Shown: positions 37,905-45,692 of the stretch, piece by piece | How the letters are laid out: each line of letters opens with the position of its first letter | Position numbering within the stretch: the stretch's first letter is position 1 | Origin: a virus | DNA length: 64,000 nt | Reading direction: 5' to 3' (one strand) | Virus record (IMG/VR): IMGVR_UViG_3300018428_002563 | Span: 35,642 to 99,641 of that record | Program-made: the position numbers and the translations under genes | The notes under the pieces: generated by a model | Told to the model about the DNA's origin: nothing | The model's database searches: none | What the model saw: only the letters and a program-made list of their open reading frames with translations

Positions 37905-38305
37905 TGGTTAAAAATATAAATGCAATAAAAGGCAACCCAAGAGCTATTGGGAAAAGAGTACTAGTAACTGATATGCATTTTGGCGAACAGGTTACTAAAG
38001 GTGGCATTATCCTCGGCAACGACGATGGTAAAACTAGAGGAATATATCCTCGCTGGGCTCGTGTTTATTCTAAAGGCCCTGACAACAAAGATGAGTATTC
38101 GGTAGGAGACTGGATTTTAATCGAACACGGTCGGTGGACACGTGGTATGAAAATAGAAACCGACGATGGCGAACGAGAAATTCGTATGATTGAAGAAACC
38201 GCTGTACTTGCTTACTCAGATGAAAAACCAGAAAGTGTACAGATCGGTGCAGAATACTCAGACGGTCCTGCAACAATCGATCCTGGATCATTTATAAACC
38301 AATAA
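37904..38305 (+). CDS. GroES-like co-chaperonin (gp31-type)
   Basis: A 133-aa protein. 'AIGKRVLVTDMHFGEQVTKG' at 14-33 corresponds to the GroES 'PLxDRVLVK..E..TxGGI' opening. 'GGIILGNDDGKTRGIYPRWA' provides the position of the mobile GroEL-binding loop. 'SVGDWILIEHGRWTRGMKI' matches the closing 'VGDxVLF' strand of the beta-barrel. T4 gp31 replaces GroES to fold the major capsid protein in the GroEL cage; marine T4-like phages have comparable proteins. I infer the same role here. Location in a late unit fits capsid folding. Confidence 0.65.
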   Translation: MVKNINAIKGNPRAIGKRVLVTDMHFGEQVTKGGIILGNDDGKTRGIYPRWARVYSKGPDNKDEYSVGDWILIEHGRWTRGMKIETDDGEREIRMIEETAVLAYSDEKPESVQIGAEYSDGPATIDPGSFINQ

Positions 38306-38313
38306 GGCATAAC

Positions 38314-38667
38314 ATGACAGACGTATTTGAAGACATTAATAAATTCGCAACGGCTTGCGATCAAGAACCGAGCGAAGCAAACTACAAAATGTATCTTGAT
38401 TTAATTCGAGAAGAAGTAGGCGAACTAGAAGAAGCTATTGCAGAAAATGATAGAGTTGAACAATTAGATGCATTAATTGACATTCTTGTTGTTACATTAG
38501 GCGCCGTTCGAGCAGGAGGCTTTAAAGGGCAAGATGCTTGGAAAGAAGTAATGGATACAAACTTTGCTAAGATTAATCCAGAGACAGGCAAAGTTATCAA
38601 ACGAGAAGATGGTAAGGTACTAAAGCCAGAAGGCTGGAAGTCGCCAGAACTTACTAAATTTATCTAA
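38314..38667 (+). CDS. MazG-like nucleotide pyrophosphohydrolase
   Basis: A 117-aa all-alpha protein with the MazG/HisE-type metal site: 'REEVGELEEAI' (Glu33, Glu34, Glu37) and 'DALIDILVVTLGA' (Asp56). The family hydrolyses (d)NTPs to monophosphates and in marine phages is thought to modulate nucleotide pools or the alarmone response. Size fits single-domain MazG-like enzymes. A sigma-70 promoter follows 8 nt after its stop. Confidence 0.75.
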   Translation: MTDVFEDINKFATACDQEPSEANYKMYLDLIREEVGELEEAIAENDRVEQLDALIDILVVTLGAVRAGGFKGQDAWKEVMDTNFAKINPETGKVIKREDGKVLKPEGWKSPELTKFI

Positions 38668-38675
38668 AAAATCAC

Positions 38676-38704
38676 TTGACAACTCCGCATTTATATTGTA
38701 TACT
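38676..38704 (+). promoter_or_regulatory. sigma-70 promoter of the dexA-44-fdxA-thyX operon
   Basis: TTGACA (38676-38681), 17-nt spacer, TATACT (38699-38704). It is followed by AAGGAG and the small membrane protein ATG at 38734. Confidence 0.85.
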
Positions 38705-38733
38705 AACACAATAAAAGTTTACAAGGAGAACTA

Positions 38734-38898
38734 ATGCGGATTCCTAATCAAAGCTCAGGTATTGGCACTACTGGACTTACAGGCGTAAGTCTTATGGTAT
38801 TGCATATTACTGGGTATATCACAGGCTGGGCATGGCCTCTACTTTATATCATGCTTATTATTTCAGGTATCGGACAAGAAAATAGGAGAATGAACTAA
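38734..38898 (+). CDS. small membrane protein
   Basis: A 54-aa ORF, first gene after a consensus sigma-70 promoter, with AAGGAG 5 nt before ATG. It has two hydrophobic stretches (about 15-29 and 31-46, 'AWPLLYIMLIISGIG'). Its stop overlaps the DexA-like ATG. Unknown function; early expression suggests a host-modifying role. Confidence 0.6.
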   Translation: MRIPNQSSGIGTTGLTGVSLMVLHITGYITGWAWPLLYIMLIISGIGQENRRMN

Positions 38899-39434
38899 TG
38901 ATTCATGGCATGATCGACTTAGAAACCCTTGACACTAGACCAAGTTGCACAGTTTTAAGTCTAGGTGCCGTGAAGTTTGATCCTACCAGTGATGCAGAAC
39001 CACACAGCGAAATGTACTTTAAAATTTGTGTAGACGATCAAGATAAACTTGGCAGAACTGTATCTGACAGTACGATTGAATGGTGGAGCAAACAAGATCC
39101 TAAAGTAATGGAAGAAGCGTTTGATCAAGAAAACTGTATTACTGTTGAAGAAGCACTGAAGCAACTTAGCAAATGGTCAGTAGGTGTAGACACAATTTGG
39201 GGCCATGGTTATGGGTTTGACATAACTATTATTGAAGATATGTATAGGAATATTGGAAAACCTATACCTTGGAATTTTTGGCAGATTAAAGATAGCAGAA
39301 CACTGTTTGGTTGTTGTGAAACAGATCCTAGAAAACTACTAGGACAAAGTGATTTACACAATGCACTTGCTGATGCTTATTTTCAATCTAGAGGTGTGCA
39401 ATTAGCATATAAAGAATTAGGACTTAAACGATGA
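38898..39434 (+). CDS. dexA: DnaQ-fold 3'-5' exonuclease (DexA-like)
   Basis: A 178-aa exonuclease of the DEDDh family. Exo I is 'MIDLETLDT' with Asp7 and Glu9, Exo II 'GYGFDITIIEDMY' with Asp108, and Exo III 'LHNALADAYFQ' with His154 and Asp159. T4 DexA degrades single-stranded DNA and host DNA during early infection; the Rv2179c-like exoribonuclease group is the alternative. It starts on the TAATG overlap and shares ATGA with gp44, so it belongs to the early replication operon. Confidence 0.8.
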   Translation: MIHGMIDLETLDTRPSCTVLSLGAVKFDPTSDAEPHSEMYFKICVDDQDKLGRTVSDSTIEWWSKQDPKVMEEAFDQENCITVEEALKQLSKWSVGVDTIWGHGYGFDITIIEDMYRNIGKPIPWNFWQIKDSRTLFGCCETDPRKLLGQSDLHNALADAYFQSRGVQLAYKELGLKR

Positions 39435-40345
39435 AAGAACTTTGGGTAGAAAAATATCGTCCAAAAAATGTAGATGGTTATGTATTTAGAGATGACGCAC
39501 AAAAGAAGCAAGTACAACAGTGGATCAAAGATAAAACTATTCCGCACTTGCTTTTTAGTGGCAATGCTGGGATTGGTAAAACTACTCTTGCTAAATTACT
39601 TTTTAACGAACTTGATGTAAATGATCTAGACATACTAGAAATTAACGCATCGCGAACAAACTCAGTAGATGATGTTCGTGATAAAATTGTAAACTTTGTA
39701 CAGATGATCCCATTTGGGGACTTTAAGGTGGTGCTACTTGATGAGGCTGACTACTTATCTCCCAACGCTCAAGCGGCGTTGCGTGGTGTTATGGAAGAGT
39801 ATCATACTACTTCTCGTTTCATTCTTACTTGTAACTATCCAAATCGTATTATACCCGCTTTGCATAGTAGGTGTCAAGGTTTCCACATTGCTAAAATTGA
39901 CCAAACTGAGTTCACAGCTAGAGTTGCTGAAATCCTTATTACCGAAGGTGTTACTCCTGATTTGGATACGCTCGATACCTATGTAAAAGCAACATATCCA
40001 GACTTGCGTAAGTGTATTAACACAGTACAAATGAATGTGCAAGACAACAGTTTGCTAAAGCCTAATGAAGGTGACACGGGCGAAGCTGATTGGAAACTAG
40101 ACATGGTCGAACTGTTTAAAGCAGGCAAAATTCAAGAAGCACGTAAAATGCTTTGTGGTGCTGTACGTCCAGAAGAGATGGAAGAAATTTATCGTTGGTT
40201 GTACGATAACATTGAGTTGTTCGGATCTGAGGAGCAACAAGACCAAGCTGTGCTAATTATTAAGCAGGGGTTAGTAGATCATACATTGGTCGTTGATCCA
40301 GAAATTAACTTAGCGGCAACGCTAATTAGACTAGCAAGATTATGA
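39431..40345 (+). CDS. 44: sliding-clamp loader large subunit gp44
   Basis: A 304-aa AAA+ ATPase. Features in order: 'LWVEKYRPKNVDGYV' N-terminal clamp-loader motif, Walker A 'GNAGIGKT' (44-51), Walker B 'VVLLDEADYL' (100-109), sensor 1 'FILTCNYPNRI' and the arginine-finger 'SRC' (146-148). With gp62 it loads the gp45 clamp at primer ends. gp62 is not visible in this window, and gp45 lies about 23 kb away. The start overlaps the exonuclease stop (ATGA). Confidence 0.93.
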   Translation: MKELWVEKYRPKNVDGYVFRDDAQKKQVQQWIKDKTIPHLLFSGNAGIGKTTLAKLLFNELDVNDLDILEINASRTNSVDDVRDKIVNFVQMIPFGDFKVVLLDEADYLSPNAQAALRGVMEEYHTTSRFILTCNYPNRIIPALHSRCQGFHIAKIDQTEFTARVAEILITEGVTPDLDTLDTYVKATYPDLRKCINTVQMNVQDNSLLKPNEGDTGEADWKLDMVELFKAGKIQEARKMLCGAVRPEEMEEIYRWLYDNIELFGSEEQQDQAVLIIKQGLVDHTLVVDPEINLAATLIRLARL

Positions 40346-40473
40346 GTGTAAAAAAAGATCTAAAAACTTTAGGATTAATTGCAGGTAAAAAGAAAACTAA
40401 TCAATTAGTTAAAATTGGTATTACTATGTGGTTAGTACTTGGTTTTATTATTTTAACTAGTTTGGTAAAATAA
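40342..40473 (+). CDS. small membrane protein
   Basis: A 43-aa ORF overlapping the gp44 stop (ATGA) and the ferredoxin ATG (TAATG), so it is tightly coupled in the early operon. A basic N-terminus ('[18 protein letters not shown]') is followed by one transmembrane helix (about 25-42, '[15 protein letters not shown]'). Function unknown. Confidence 0.6.
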   Translation: MSVKKDLKTLGLIAGKKKTNQLVKIGITMWLVLGFIILTSLVK

Positions 40474-40820
40474 TGAGCTATCTAGTTACAGATAATTGTA
40501 TTAAATGCAAGCATACCGATTGCGTAGCTGTTTGCCCAGTAGATTGTTTTTATGAAGCAGAAAACTTTTTAGCAATTAATCCGGATGAATGCATAGACTG
40601 TGGTGTTTGTGTTCCTGAGTGTCCTGCTAATGCTATAGTATCTGAATCAGAGCTTAGTCCAGAACTTAGAGAAAAGTGGGATGAAATTAATAGACGTGTT
40701 TCTGATTGGAACATAAACATAATAGATCAAAAGGAACCATTACCAGATGCAAAAGAATGGGATGAGTATCCTAACAAATACGAAGAATTCGGTATTATAC
40801 CGGTTAAGGACATAACATGA
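40473..40820 (+). CDS. fdxA: FdxA-type 7Fe ferredoxin
   Basis: A 115-aa ferredoxin, closely similar along its whole length to Azotobacter FdI/FdxA ('[13 protein letters not shown]', 'CPVDCFYE', '[16 protein letters not shown]', '[10 protein letters not shown]'). By comparison Cys9, Cys17, Cys21 and Cys50 should bind a [3Fe-4S] cluster and Cys25, Cys40, Cys43 and Cys46 a [4Fe-4S] cluster. It is a low-potential electron carrier. It is co-transcribed with gp44 and thyX; a plausible role is delivering electrons to a phage or host reductase or to cluster assembly. It looks like a host-acquired gene. Confidence 0.92.
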   Translation: MSYLVTDNCIKCKHTDCVAVCPVDCFYEAENFLAINPDECIDCGVCVPECPANAIVSESELSPELREKWDEINRRVSDWNINIIDQKEPLPDAKEWDEYPNKYEEFGIIPVKDIT

Positions 40821-41005
40821 GTAAAGGCAGTAATCGTAGGCCCCAAAACATTTCCGATAAACAAATGACTGATAATTGGAATAGTATTTTTGGTAAAAAG
40901 AATTATAAAGAAGTACAGCAAGATATAACTGAACTTAATAGCGACGGGAATCGCGATCGTGGAAGATACGGAGAGGATAAAATTAATGAACGTACGACTA
41001 GTTAG
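40817..41005 (+). CDS. hypothetical hydrophilic protein
   Basis: A 62-aa, Asn/Asp/Arg-rich protein starting at an ATGA overlap with the ferredoxin and overlapping thyX by 20 nt. Central '[19 protein letters not shown]' is helical; the remainder looks disordered. No family recognised. Confidence 0.55.
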   Translation: MSKGSNRRPQNISDKQMTDNWNSIFGKKNYKEVQQDITELNSDGNRDRGRYGEDKINERTTS

Positions 41006-41681
41006 TTACACAAAACCAACTGAAGACTTTGTTGCTGAAGGTATGAACAGCGACGATTTATTAGACCTTGTAGCATTTTGTGCTAGGGTTTCAAACCCTG
41101 CAAATCAAATGAACTCAGAAACAAGTGAAAAACTTGTAAAATATTTAATTAAACATGCACACTGGTCACCGCTTGAGATGGTAAATGCTTGTTTAGAAAT
41201 AGATACTACTCGTGATATTGCACATCAGATTGTGCGTCATCGTAGTTTTGCCTTTCAAGAGTTTAGTCAACGTTATGCAGAGCCGGGACAAATGGGCGAT
41301 GAAGTCTTTATTACTAGTGAAGCTCGGTTGCAGGATAATAAAAACAGACAAAATTCTATTGAACTTGATATGGCACAAGAAGGTATGGCTGAACTTATGG
41401 TAAAATGGGAAGAATTACAACAGGATGTAATATTCACAGCAGGCCGAGCTTATGATTGGGCTATTGAAAACGGTATTGCAAAAGAAGTAGCTCGCAAAGT
41501 ATTACCAGAAGGACTTACTAAAACACGATTGTATATGAATGGTACACTACGTAGCTGGATTCACTACATAGAATTAAGAGGTGCTAACGGCACACAAAAA
41601 GAGCATATGGAAATTGCTCATGCTTGTGCAGAAGTTATTGCAAAAATTTTCCCACTAGCTGAAGAATTGAAAGGGGCATAA
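40986..41681 (+). CDS. thyX: flavin-dependent thymidylate synthase ThyX
   Basis: A 231-aa enzyme. ATG 40986 is chosen for the GGAGAGGA upstream and the Met-Asn-Val start typical of phage ThyX. The ThyX signature RHRx3Fx4SQRY appears as 'RHRSFAFQEFSQRY' (84-97). 'HWSPLEMVN' (59-67) and 'RKVLPEGLTKTRLYMNGTLR' are the other conserved parts. It makes dTMP from dUMP using methylene-tetrahydrofolate, FAD and NADPH. The gene ends the early operon and converges on phoH across a shared hairpin. Confidence 0.95.
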   Translation: MNVRLVSYTKPTEDFVAEGMNSDDLLDLVAFCARVSNPANQMNSETSEKLVKYLIKHAHWSPLEMVNACLEIDTTRDIAHQIVRHRSFAFQEFSQRYAEPGQMGDEVFITSEARLQDNKNRQNSIELDMAQEGMAELMVKWEELQQDVIFTAGRAYDWAIENGIAKEVARKVLPEGLTKTRLYMNGTLRSWIHYIELRGANGTQKEHMEIAHACAEVIAKIFPLAEELKGA

Positions 41682-41692
41682 AGCCCCTTTCA
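41668..41692. terminator. shared hairpin between convergent thyX and phoH
   Basis: Perfect 10-bp inverted repeat TGAAAGGGGC / GCCCCTTTCA with a 5-nt loop (ATAAA). It overlaps the thyX stop and abuts the phoH stop. It reads as a bidirectional terminator. The stem is strong, but the T-tract on the plus strand is weak. Confidence 0.75.
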
Positions 41693-42415
41693 TTATTCGT
41701 CTCCATATATTTGGAGTACTTCTTTTACAGCTTTATGTCTTTCTATATCTCCCTGTTCGAACTGGACTATGTCCAAATAAGATACATTACTTGTTTGCAA
41801 CAGTTTCATAAAATCTAATAAACCGTTGTCCTTTAGCCTATCAGCTTGTGCTAAGTCGCCTGTAACGGCCATCATTGAGCCTTCGCCTAGTCTAGTAAGT
41901 AACATTTTCATTTGGTTTTGTGTGGTATTTTGCATTTCGTCAGCTAATATAAAACTCCTTTTAAATGTTCGACCACGCATATATGCTAAAGGCGCAATCT
42001 CTATAATTTGTTCTTCGATCATGCCTTCTATTTCTCTCGCACTAAAATAGTCTCTTAGTACGTCAAAGATAGGTCTTGTCCAAGGTGCCATTTTTTGTTC
42101 TAATGTACCTGGTAAGAATCCTAGATCTTCGTCTGCGCTTACAGCGGGCCTAGTTACAATTATTTTATCTATTACGCCTTGTTTAAATAGTTTTACAGCA
42201 ACTTGCACAGCCAAAAGAGTTTTGCCTGTTCCTGCAGGACCTACGCCAAAGACTATGTCTTTTGATTGGTCGAGCAACTTTAACACGTATGCTTCTTGGT
42301 TTCTATTTCTGGGTAATATTTGTATTTCTTTAGATTGTTTTTTGTGAAAATTAATGTCTACGACATTTTGAAAGTTTGGATTTGCGTTATTACGCTGTTT
42401 CCTTTTTGCTCCCAT
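41693..42415 (-). CDS. phoH: PhoH-like ATPase
   Basis: A 240-aa minus-strand gene; the start is set by AGGAGG 8 nt upstream of the ATG at 42415. Walker A 'GVGPAGTGKT' (57-66), 'VTRPAVSADEDLGFLPG' (87-103) and Walker B 'FILADEMQN' (155-163) are all typical of PhoH. The family is widespread in marine phages; its proposed role is RNA-related ATPase activity or phosphate stress, and it is not settled. A perfect inverted repeat at 42438-42458 upstream suggests a regulator-binding site. Confidence 0.92.
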   Translation of the reverse strand: MGAKRKQRNNANPNFQNVVDINFHKKQSKEIQILPRNRNQEAYVLKLLDQSKDIVFGVGPAGTGKTLLAVQVAVKLFKQGVIDKIIVTRPAVSADEDLGFLPGTLEQKMAPWTRPIFDVLRDYFSAREIEGMIEEQIIEIAPLAYMRGRTFKRSFILADEMQNTTQNQMKMLLTRLGEGSMMAVTGDLAQADRLKDNGLLDFMKLLQTSNVSYLDIVQFEQGDIERHKAVKEVLQIYGDE

Positions 42416-42437
42416 TAAGTTTCCTCCTATGGAATAG

Positions 42438-42458
42438 TGTACAATGACATATTGTACA
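42438..42458. promoter_or_regulatory. operator-like inverted repeat upstream of phoH
   Basis: TGTACAAT-GACAT-ATTGTACA: perfect 8-bp arms with a 5-nt spacer, 23-43 bp upstream of the phoH ATG. On the minus strand it overlaps a TACAAT that could be a -10 element. It looks like a dimeric repressor site; the regulator is unknown. Confidence 0.5.
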
Positions 42459-42513
42459 AAAGTATTTACCATTTGATCAGCAGAGAAAAACTGTCTGTTA
42501 TGATCTTAAATAC

Positions 42514-42521
42514 GATAAATA
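42514..42521 (+). promoter_or_regulatory. late promoter octamer GATAAATA
   Basis: 19 nt before ATG 42541, GGAGAG between. Probably also reaches the lysis genes. Confidence 0.7.
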
Positions 42522-42540
42522 AGTATAGCGGAGAGTACAA

Positions 42541-43053
42541 ATGCAAGATACTTTAGATATTATAAAAAATGTTGAAAACATATATAATAGCGATTCGGCG
42601 TTTCAAATCTTAAAAGACTTTGAAAGAGTGCTAGATGAACTAGACCTGTATGTATATGATAACTGGCAAGATGGTGAATTATTACAAGGTCCTGATATAA
42701 CAAGACATTGGGTATCTTGTAAGTTTATGTGGGATCGGAACAACATGCCAGATCCTATGGGTGGCAAGCGTTTAGTAGATTATGATTGCAAAGTTTCTTA
42801 TCAAAAAGATGATATAATTGTACCCCGTAAAATTAAGAAACCTAGCGACATGCGTGACGGCACTAAAAAAGGTAAACTTGATCGTAAACCTATATGGATT
42901 GTAAACATTGAAATGCCTAAGAGTTTACTTGCAGATATTTACGGTGGTTACAAAGAGCAAGTTACTGAACCTGCTGTTCCAGCAACAGCACAACAAGAGC
43001 CACAGCAAGCCGACGTAGAAGCAACACCTGAACCAGCAGGAGAATTAGCCTAA
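42541..43053 (+). CDS. conserved late protein (170 aa)
   Basis: A 170-aa protein, 19 nt after a late octamer with GGAGAG upstream. The mixed alpha/beta N-terminal 140 residues contain 'DLYVYDNWQDGELLQGPD' and 'HWVSCKFMWDRNNMPDP'. They are followed by a Pro/Gln/Ala-rich acidic tail. It pairs with the next gene (TAATG overlap). I have seen this type in marine T4-like genomes without a known role; a structural or assembly protein is likely. Confidence 0.6.
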   Translation: MQDTLDIIKNVENIYNSDSAFQILKDFERVLDELDLYVYDNWQDGELLQGPDITRHWVSCKFMWDRNNMPDPMGGKRLVDYDCKVSYQKDDIIVPRKIKKPSDMRDGTKKGKLDRKPIWIVNIEMPKSLLADIYGGYKEQVTEPAVPATAQQEPQQADVEATPEPAGELA

Positions 43054-43772
43054 TGGGTTTACTTAAATCAGATTTAAAAAACATGGTCTACGACATTTTT
43101 GAAATTGATAGTTTCAAATCAAAAATGGGGGAAGATAAAGACATAGTAACATTAGCATTTAGTGTTAAGGAAAAAGAAGCGGCTAATGATCTAATGAATT
43201 TTTTAGAAAAAGGGTATGACTTTGTTTTAGATGCTGATGCTACACCAGGCGAACAAAGTGATGGCACATATAAAGTTTTTGTAGAAGTAGAAAGATCAAA
43301 ACATATTCCAGAACAAGTTATGGAAATTGCAGACGGTGTTTGTAAACTGTCTGACATAGAAAGTTTAAAATTTAGATACTACAAAAATTTTAAATCAAAA
43401 GATCTTACGCAAGATAGTCTTGCAGAAGAGATTCCATTAGACAGTAATACTTACGATATTAAAATCCAAGAAACACGTCTAAATAATTACAAAGATTTCT
43501 TTAACAAAAGTTACTTAGAAGAATCGTATATGACAGGTGACGTACTAACACTTAAAAAAGTGTATGCAGAACCAATCCAATTTAGAGTCATTGATTTTGG
43601 AGAAACGATAAACACTATCGCAAACATAAACGAAAGAGTTAATACAGATGATTTTGCTGAAATTATCTTTTTAAGTAAATACCTTGGCGATTACAACATT
43701 ACTAAATATGGTAATAAACTATCGCTAGATAATAGTAACAATACACTAGTTGTAGAAAGACTACGTAAGTAG
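43053..43772 (+). CDS. conserved late protein (239 aa)
   Basis: A 239-aa protein translationally coupled to its neighbour. The N-terminal 85 residues look like a small alpha/beta domain ('GYDFVLDADATPGEQSDG', 'YKVFVEVERSKHIPEQ'). The C-terminal half has beta character ('VYAEPIQFRVIDFGETI'). No motif that fixes function; probably a virion-assembly factor. Confidence 0.55.
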   Translation: MGLLKSDLKNMVYDIFEIDSFKSKMGEDKDIVTLAFSVKEKEAANDLMNFLEKGYDFVLDADATPGEQSDGTYKVFVEVERSKHIPEQVMEIADGVCKLSDIESLKFRYYKNFKSKDLTQDSLAEEIPLDSNTYDIKIQETRLNNYKDFFNKSYLEESYMTGDVLTLKKVYAEPIQFRVIDFGETINTIANINERVNTDDFAEIIFLSKYLGDYNITKYGNKLSLDNSNNTLVVERLRK

Positions 43773-43789
43773 CATTAACAGGAAGAAAT

Positions 43790-44659
43790 ATGGACTTTGA
43801 ATTCACTAGAGATCACCTTGCAAAAATAATCCCAGGAAATAAAGATGTGGATAAGTGGTATGATGCTTTGATAGCAATTATGCCTAAATATGAAATTAAT
43901 ACTAAGCGAAGAGTAGCACACTTTTTAAGTCAATGTGCTCATGAAAGTGGAAACTTCAAAAGTTTACAAGAAAATCTAAATTATAGTGAAAAAGCATTAA
44001 ATGCTGTATTTGGTCGCTACTTTGGTGCGCCGCCAAAGCGTAATGCTGCTGAATATGCAAGAAACCCAGAGAAAATTGCAAACTATGTATACATGGACGA
44101 GTTCCGTAAATACAAGATGGGCAATGTTAAAGAAGGCGACGGTTGGTTGTTCCGTGGTCGTGGTTTAAAACAGTTAACTGGACGTGAGAATTATACACGG
44201 TTTGGAGCATCAGTTAATATGTCTGCCGAAGAAGCAGCTGTGTATGTTGCTACAGAAAAAGGTGCTGTTGAATCAGCATGCTGGTTCTGGGATACAAACA
44301 ACTTAAACAGCATTGCTGATACTGATGACGTTGTTAAAATGACTAAGAAAATTAACGGTGGTAACATTGGGTTAGCCGATCGTCAAAAACGTTATGTATC
44401 TGCAATGGAAATTTTAGGCAACCCTGTAAGTATTGCAGATGATAATGGAGACGATGACTTTGATATTGATGATATCGGAGTGCTCCGCAAAGGTTGCAGA
44501 GGTGAAGGTGTAAAAATGATGCAAGAAGCACTAGGTATTAGTGCTGATGGTATTTTTGGACCTGGCACAGAACGTGTATTAAAAGAGTGGCAAGCAAGCA
44601 AAGGCCTAGTAGCTGACGGCATTGCTGGTCCTGCTACACTCGGAGAACTATTAGGATAA
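43790..44659 (+). CDS. endolysin: GH19-type lytic domain plus peptidoglycan-binding domain
   Basis: A 289-aa lysin. Residues about 1-215 are a GH19 chitinase/lysozyme-like domain: 'HFLSQCAHESGNFKSLQENL' contains catalytic Glu52 and second acid Glu61, and 'WLFRGRGLKQLTGRENY' is the family's central motif. An acidic linker (about 215-232) leads to a C-terminal peptidoglycan-binding_1 repeat ('GEGVKMMQEALGISADGIFG', 'VADGIAGPATLGELLG'). It cleaves the cell wall at lysis. No signal peptide is seen, so release needs a holin. The spanin genes follow. Confidence 0.9.
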   Translation: MDFEFTRDHLAKIIPGNKDVDKWYDALIAIMPKYEINTKRRVAHFLSQCAHESGNFKSLQENLNYSEKALNAVFGRYFGAPPKRNAAEYARNPEKIANYVYMDEFRKYKMGNVKEGDGWLFRGRGLKQLTGRENYTRFGASVNMSAEEAAVYVATEKGAVESACWFWDTNNLNSIADTDDVVKMTKKINGGNIGLADRQKRYVSAMEILGNPVSIADDNGDDDFDIDDIGVLRKGCRGEGVKMMQEALGISADGIFGPGTERVLKEWQASKGLVADGIAGPATLGELLG

Positions 44660-44663
44660 AATT

Positions 44664-44894
44664 ATGTATGTAGATGTTATTATGCAAGTACTGAAAGATC
44701 ATTTCGGTGCTGAAAAAGAGTTCACTCCCGCAAGTCATTTTTTAGATGATCTAGACGGAGATGAGATAGATATAGTTGATGTTGTAGTGCAAGTTACTAA
44801 AAAACTTGATATTGAAATTCCAGAAGAGGAAACATTTGATATTGGTACTGTACAAGATCTAATTGAAGTAGTAGGCAAACACGTTAATGTTTAG
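44664..44894 (+). CDS. acyl-carrier-protein-like protein lacking the phosphopantetheine serine
   Basis: A 76-aa protein that aligns without gaps to ACP: 'FLDDLDGDEIDIVDVV' against ACP 'FVEDLGADSLDTVELV', then 'KLDIEIPEEE' and 'TVQDLIEVV'. The DSL serine that carries 4'-phosphopantetheine is replaced by Glu34 (Asp33-Glu34-Ile35-Asp36), so it cannot be a normal acyl carrier. The ACP fold and acidic helix II are kept, which suggests a protein-protein role, possibly mimicking a host ACP surface. It sits between the endolysin and the spanins. Confidence 0.8.
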   Translation: MYVDVIMQVLKDHFGAEKEFTPASHFLDDLDGDEIDIVDVVVQVTKKLDIEIPEEETFDIGTVQDLIEVVGKHVNV

Positions 44895-45372
44895 TAGTCT
44901 AAGAATTGCAATATTTTTAATTATCCTTGCTAGTGCAGGCGGTGGCTTCTGGTATGTCAAGAAGTTACAAAGCGACCTTGACACAGCAAAGATGAATATT
45001 GTAAAACTTGAGGATGGAATACAGGAACAACAAGCACTAATAGAACAACAACAAAGAGACTTTGAAGCCATTACTCAGGTACGTAATGACTTAGAAGATG
45101 TAAATAGAATGTTACAGACAAATATCAATAATTTAAATGAAAAATTTAACCAGTTGAATGCGTCTGGAGTAGAAAGAGATATAGGCGCTTTATCAGTTGA
45201 AAGACCATTAAGTATAGAGCGTATATTAAATAAAGATGAAGTTAATGAAAGACGTTGCTTTGAAATAATAGGTGGCGCCGAATTAACCGAAGAGGAGTTA
45301 AATGCTACAAAGAAGTCACAGATCAACACTGTTTGTCCTGAGCTTGCTAATCCTAACTACGTCCCTTATTAG
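44887..45372 (+). CDS. inner-membrane spanin (Rz-like)
   Basis: A 161-aa protein with an N-terminal signal-anchor helix (about 7-24, 'IAIFLIILASAGGGFWYV') followed by a long periplasmic coiled coil (about 27-95). This is the topology of Rz i-spanins. Its 3' end encloses the start of a lipoprotein gene in another frame (71-nt overlap), the classic Rz/Rz1 arrangement. Together they would fuse inner and outer membranes at lysis, implying a Gram-negative host. Confidence 0.75.
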   Translation: MFSSLRIAIFLIILASAGGGFWYVKKLQSDLDTAKMNIVKLEDGIQEQQALIEQQQRDFEAITQVRNDLEDVNRMLQTNINNLNEKFNQLNASGVERDIGALSVERPLSIERILNKDEVNERRCFEIIGGAELTEEELNATKKSQINTVCPELANPNYVPY

Positions 45373-45691
45373 TGGATGTAGTACTATCAAGCCAGTTGAA
45401 GTATTAAAAACAGAAGTTGCAAGACAGCCGTTAAATTTACCTCTACCCGAACCTGCACAACTGGAAGAAGTTCGCTGGATTATAATTAACAGAGAAAATG
45501 CAGAGCAGGTTTTTGCAGATCTAGAAGCAAAAGGTATTGACCCTGTGCTAATAGGTTTGACCGATGAAAACTATGAAAACTTTAGAATGAATTATGCACA
45601 AATACGTGCATACATGCTAAAGCAAAATAGAATTATAGATGCTTACAAAGAATATTACGAAAGTGAGCAAGAAGAAACACAACCTGAATAG
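45302..45691 (+). CDS. outer-membrane lipoprotein spanin (Rz1-like)
   Basis: A 129-aa lipoprotein with an excellent GAGGAG upstream of ATG 45302. Signal peptide about 1-25 ends in lipobox LISGC, giving lipidated Cys26. A Pro-rich segment ('PLNLPLPEPAQLEEV') follows, then a helical C-terminus. The start is nested inside the i-spanin gene. It is longer than lambda Rz1 and similar to free-standing o-spanins. Confidence 0.75.
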   Translation: MLQRSHRSTLFVLSLLILTTSLISGCSTIKPVEVLKTEVARQPLNLPLPEPAQLEEVRWIIINRENAEQVFADLEAKGIDPVLIGLTDENYENFRMNYAQIRAYMLKQNRIIDAYKEYYESEQEETQPE

Positions 45692-45692
45692 G

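Noticed and set aside
42463-42470. GGTAAATA on the minus strand upstream of phoH as a late promoter
   Set aside because: Weak core match and 47 nt from the start; the palindrome nearby is a better regulatory signal.
42416-42472. Longer PhoH N-terminus starting at 42472
   Set aside because: It would translate the inverted repeat and ignore the strong AGGAGG in front of the ATG at 42415.
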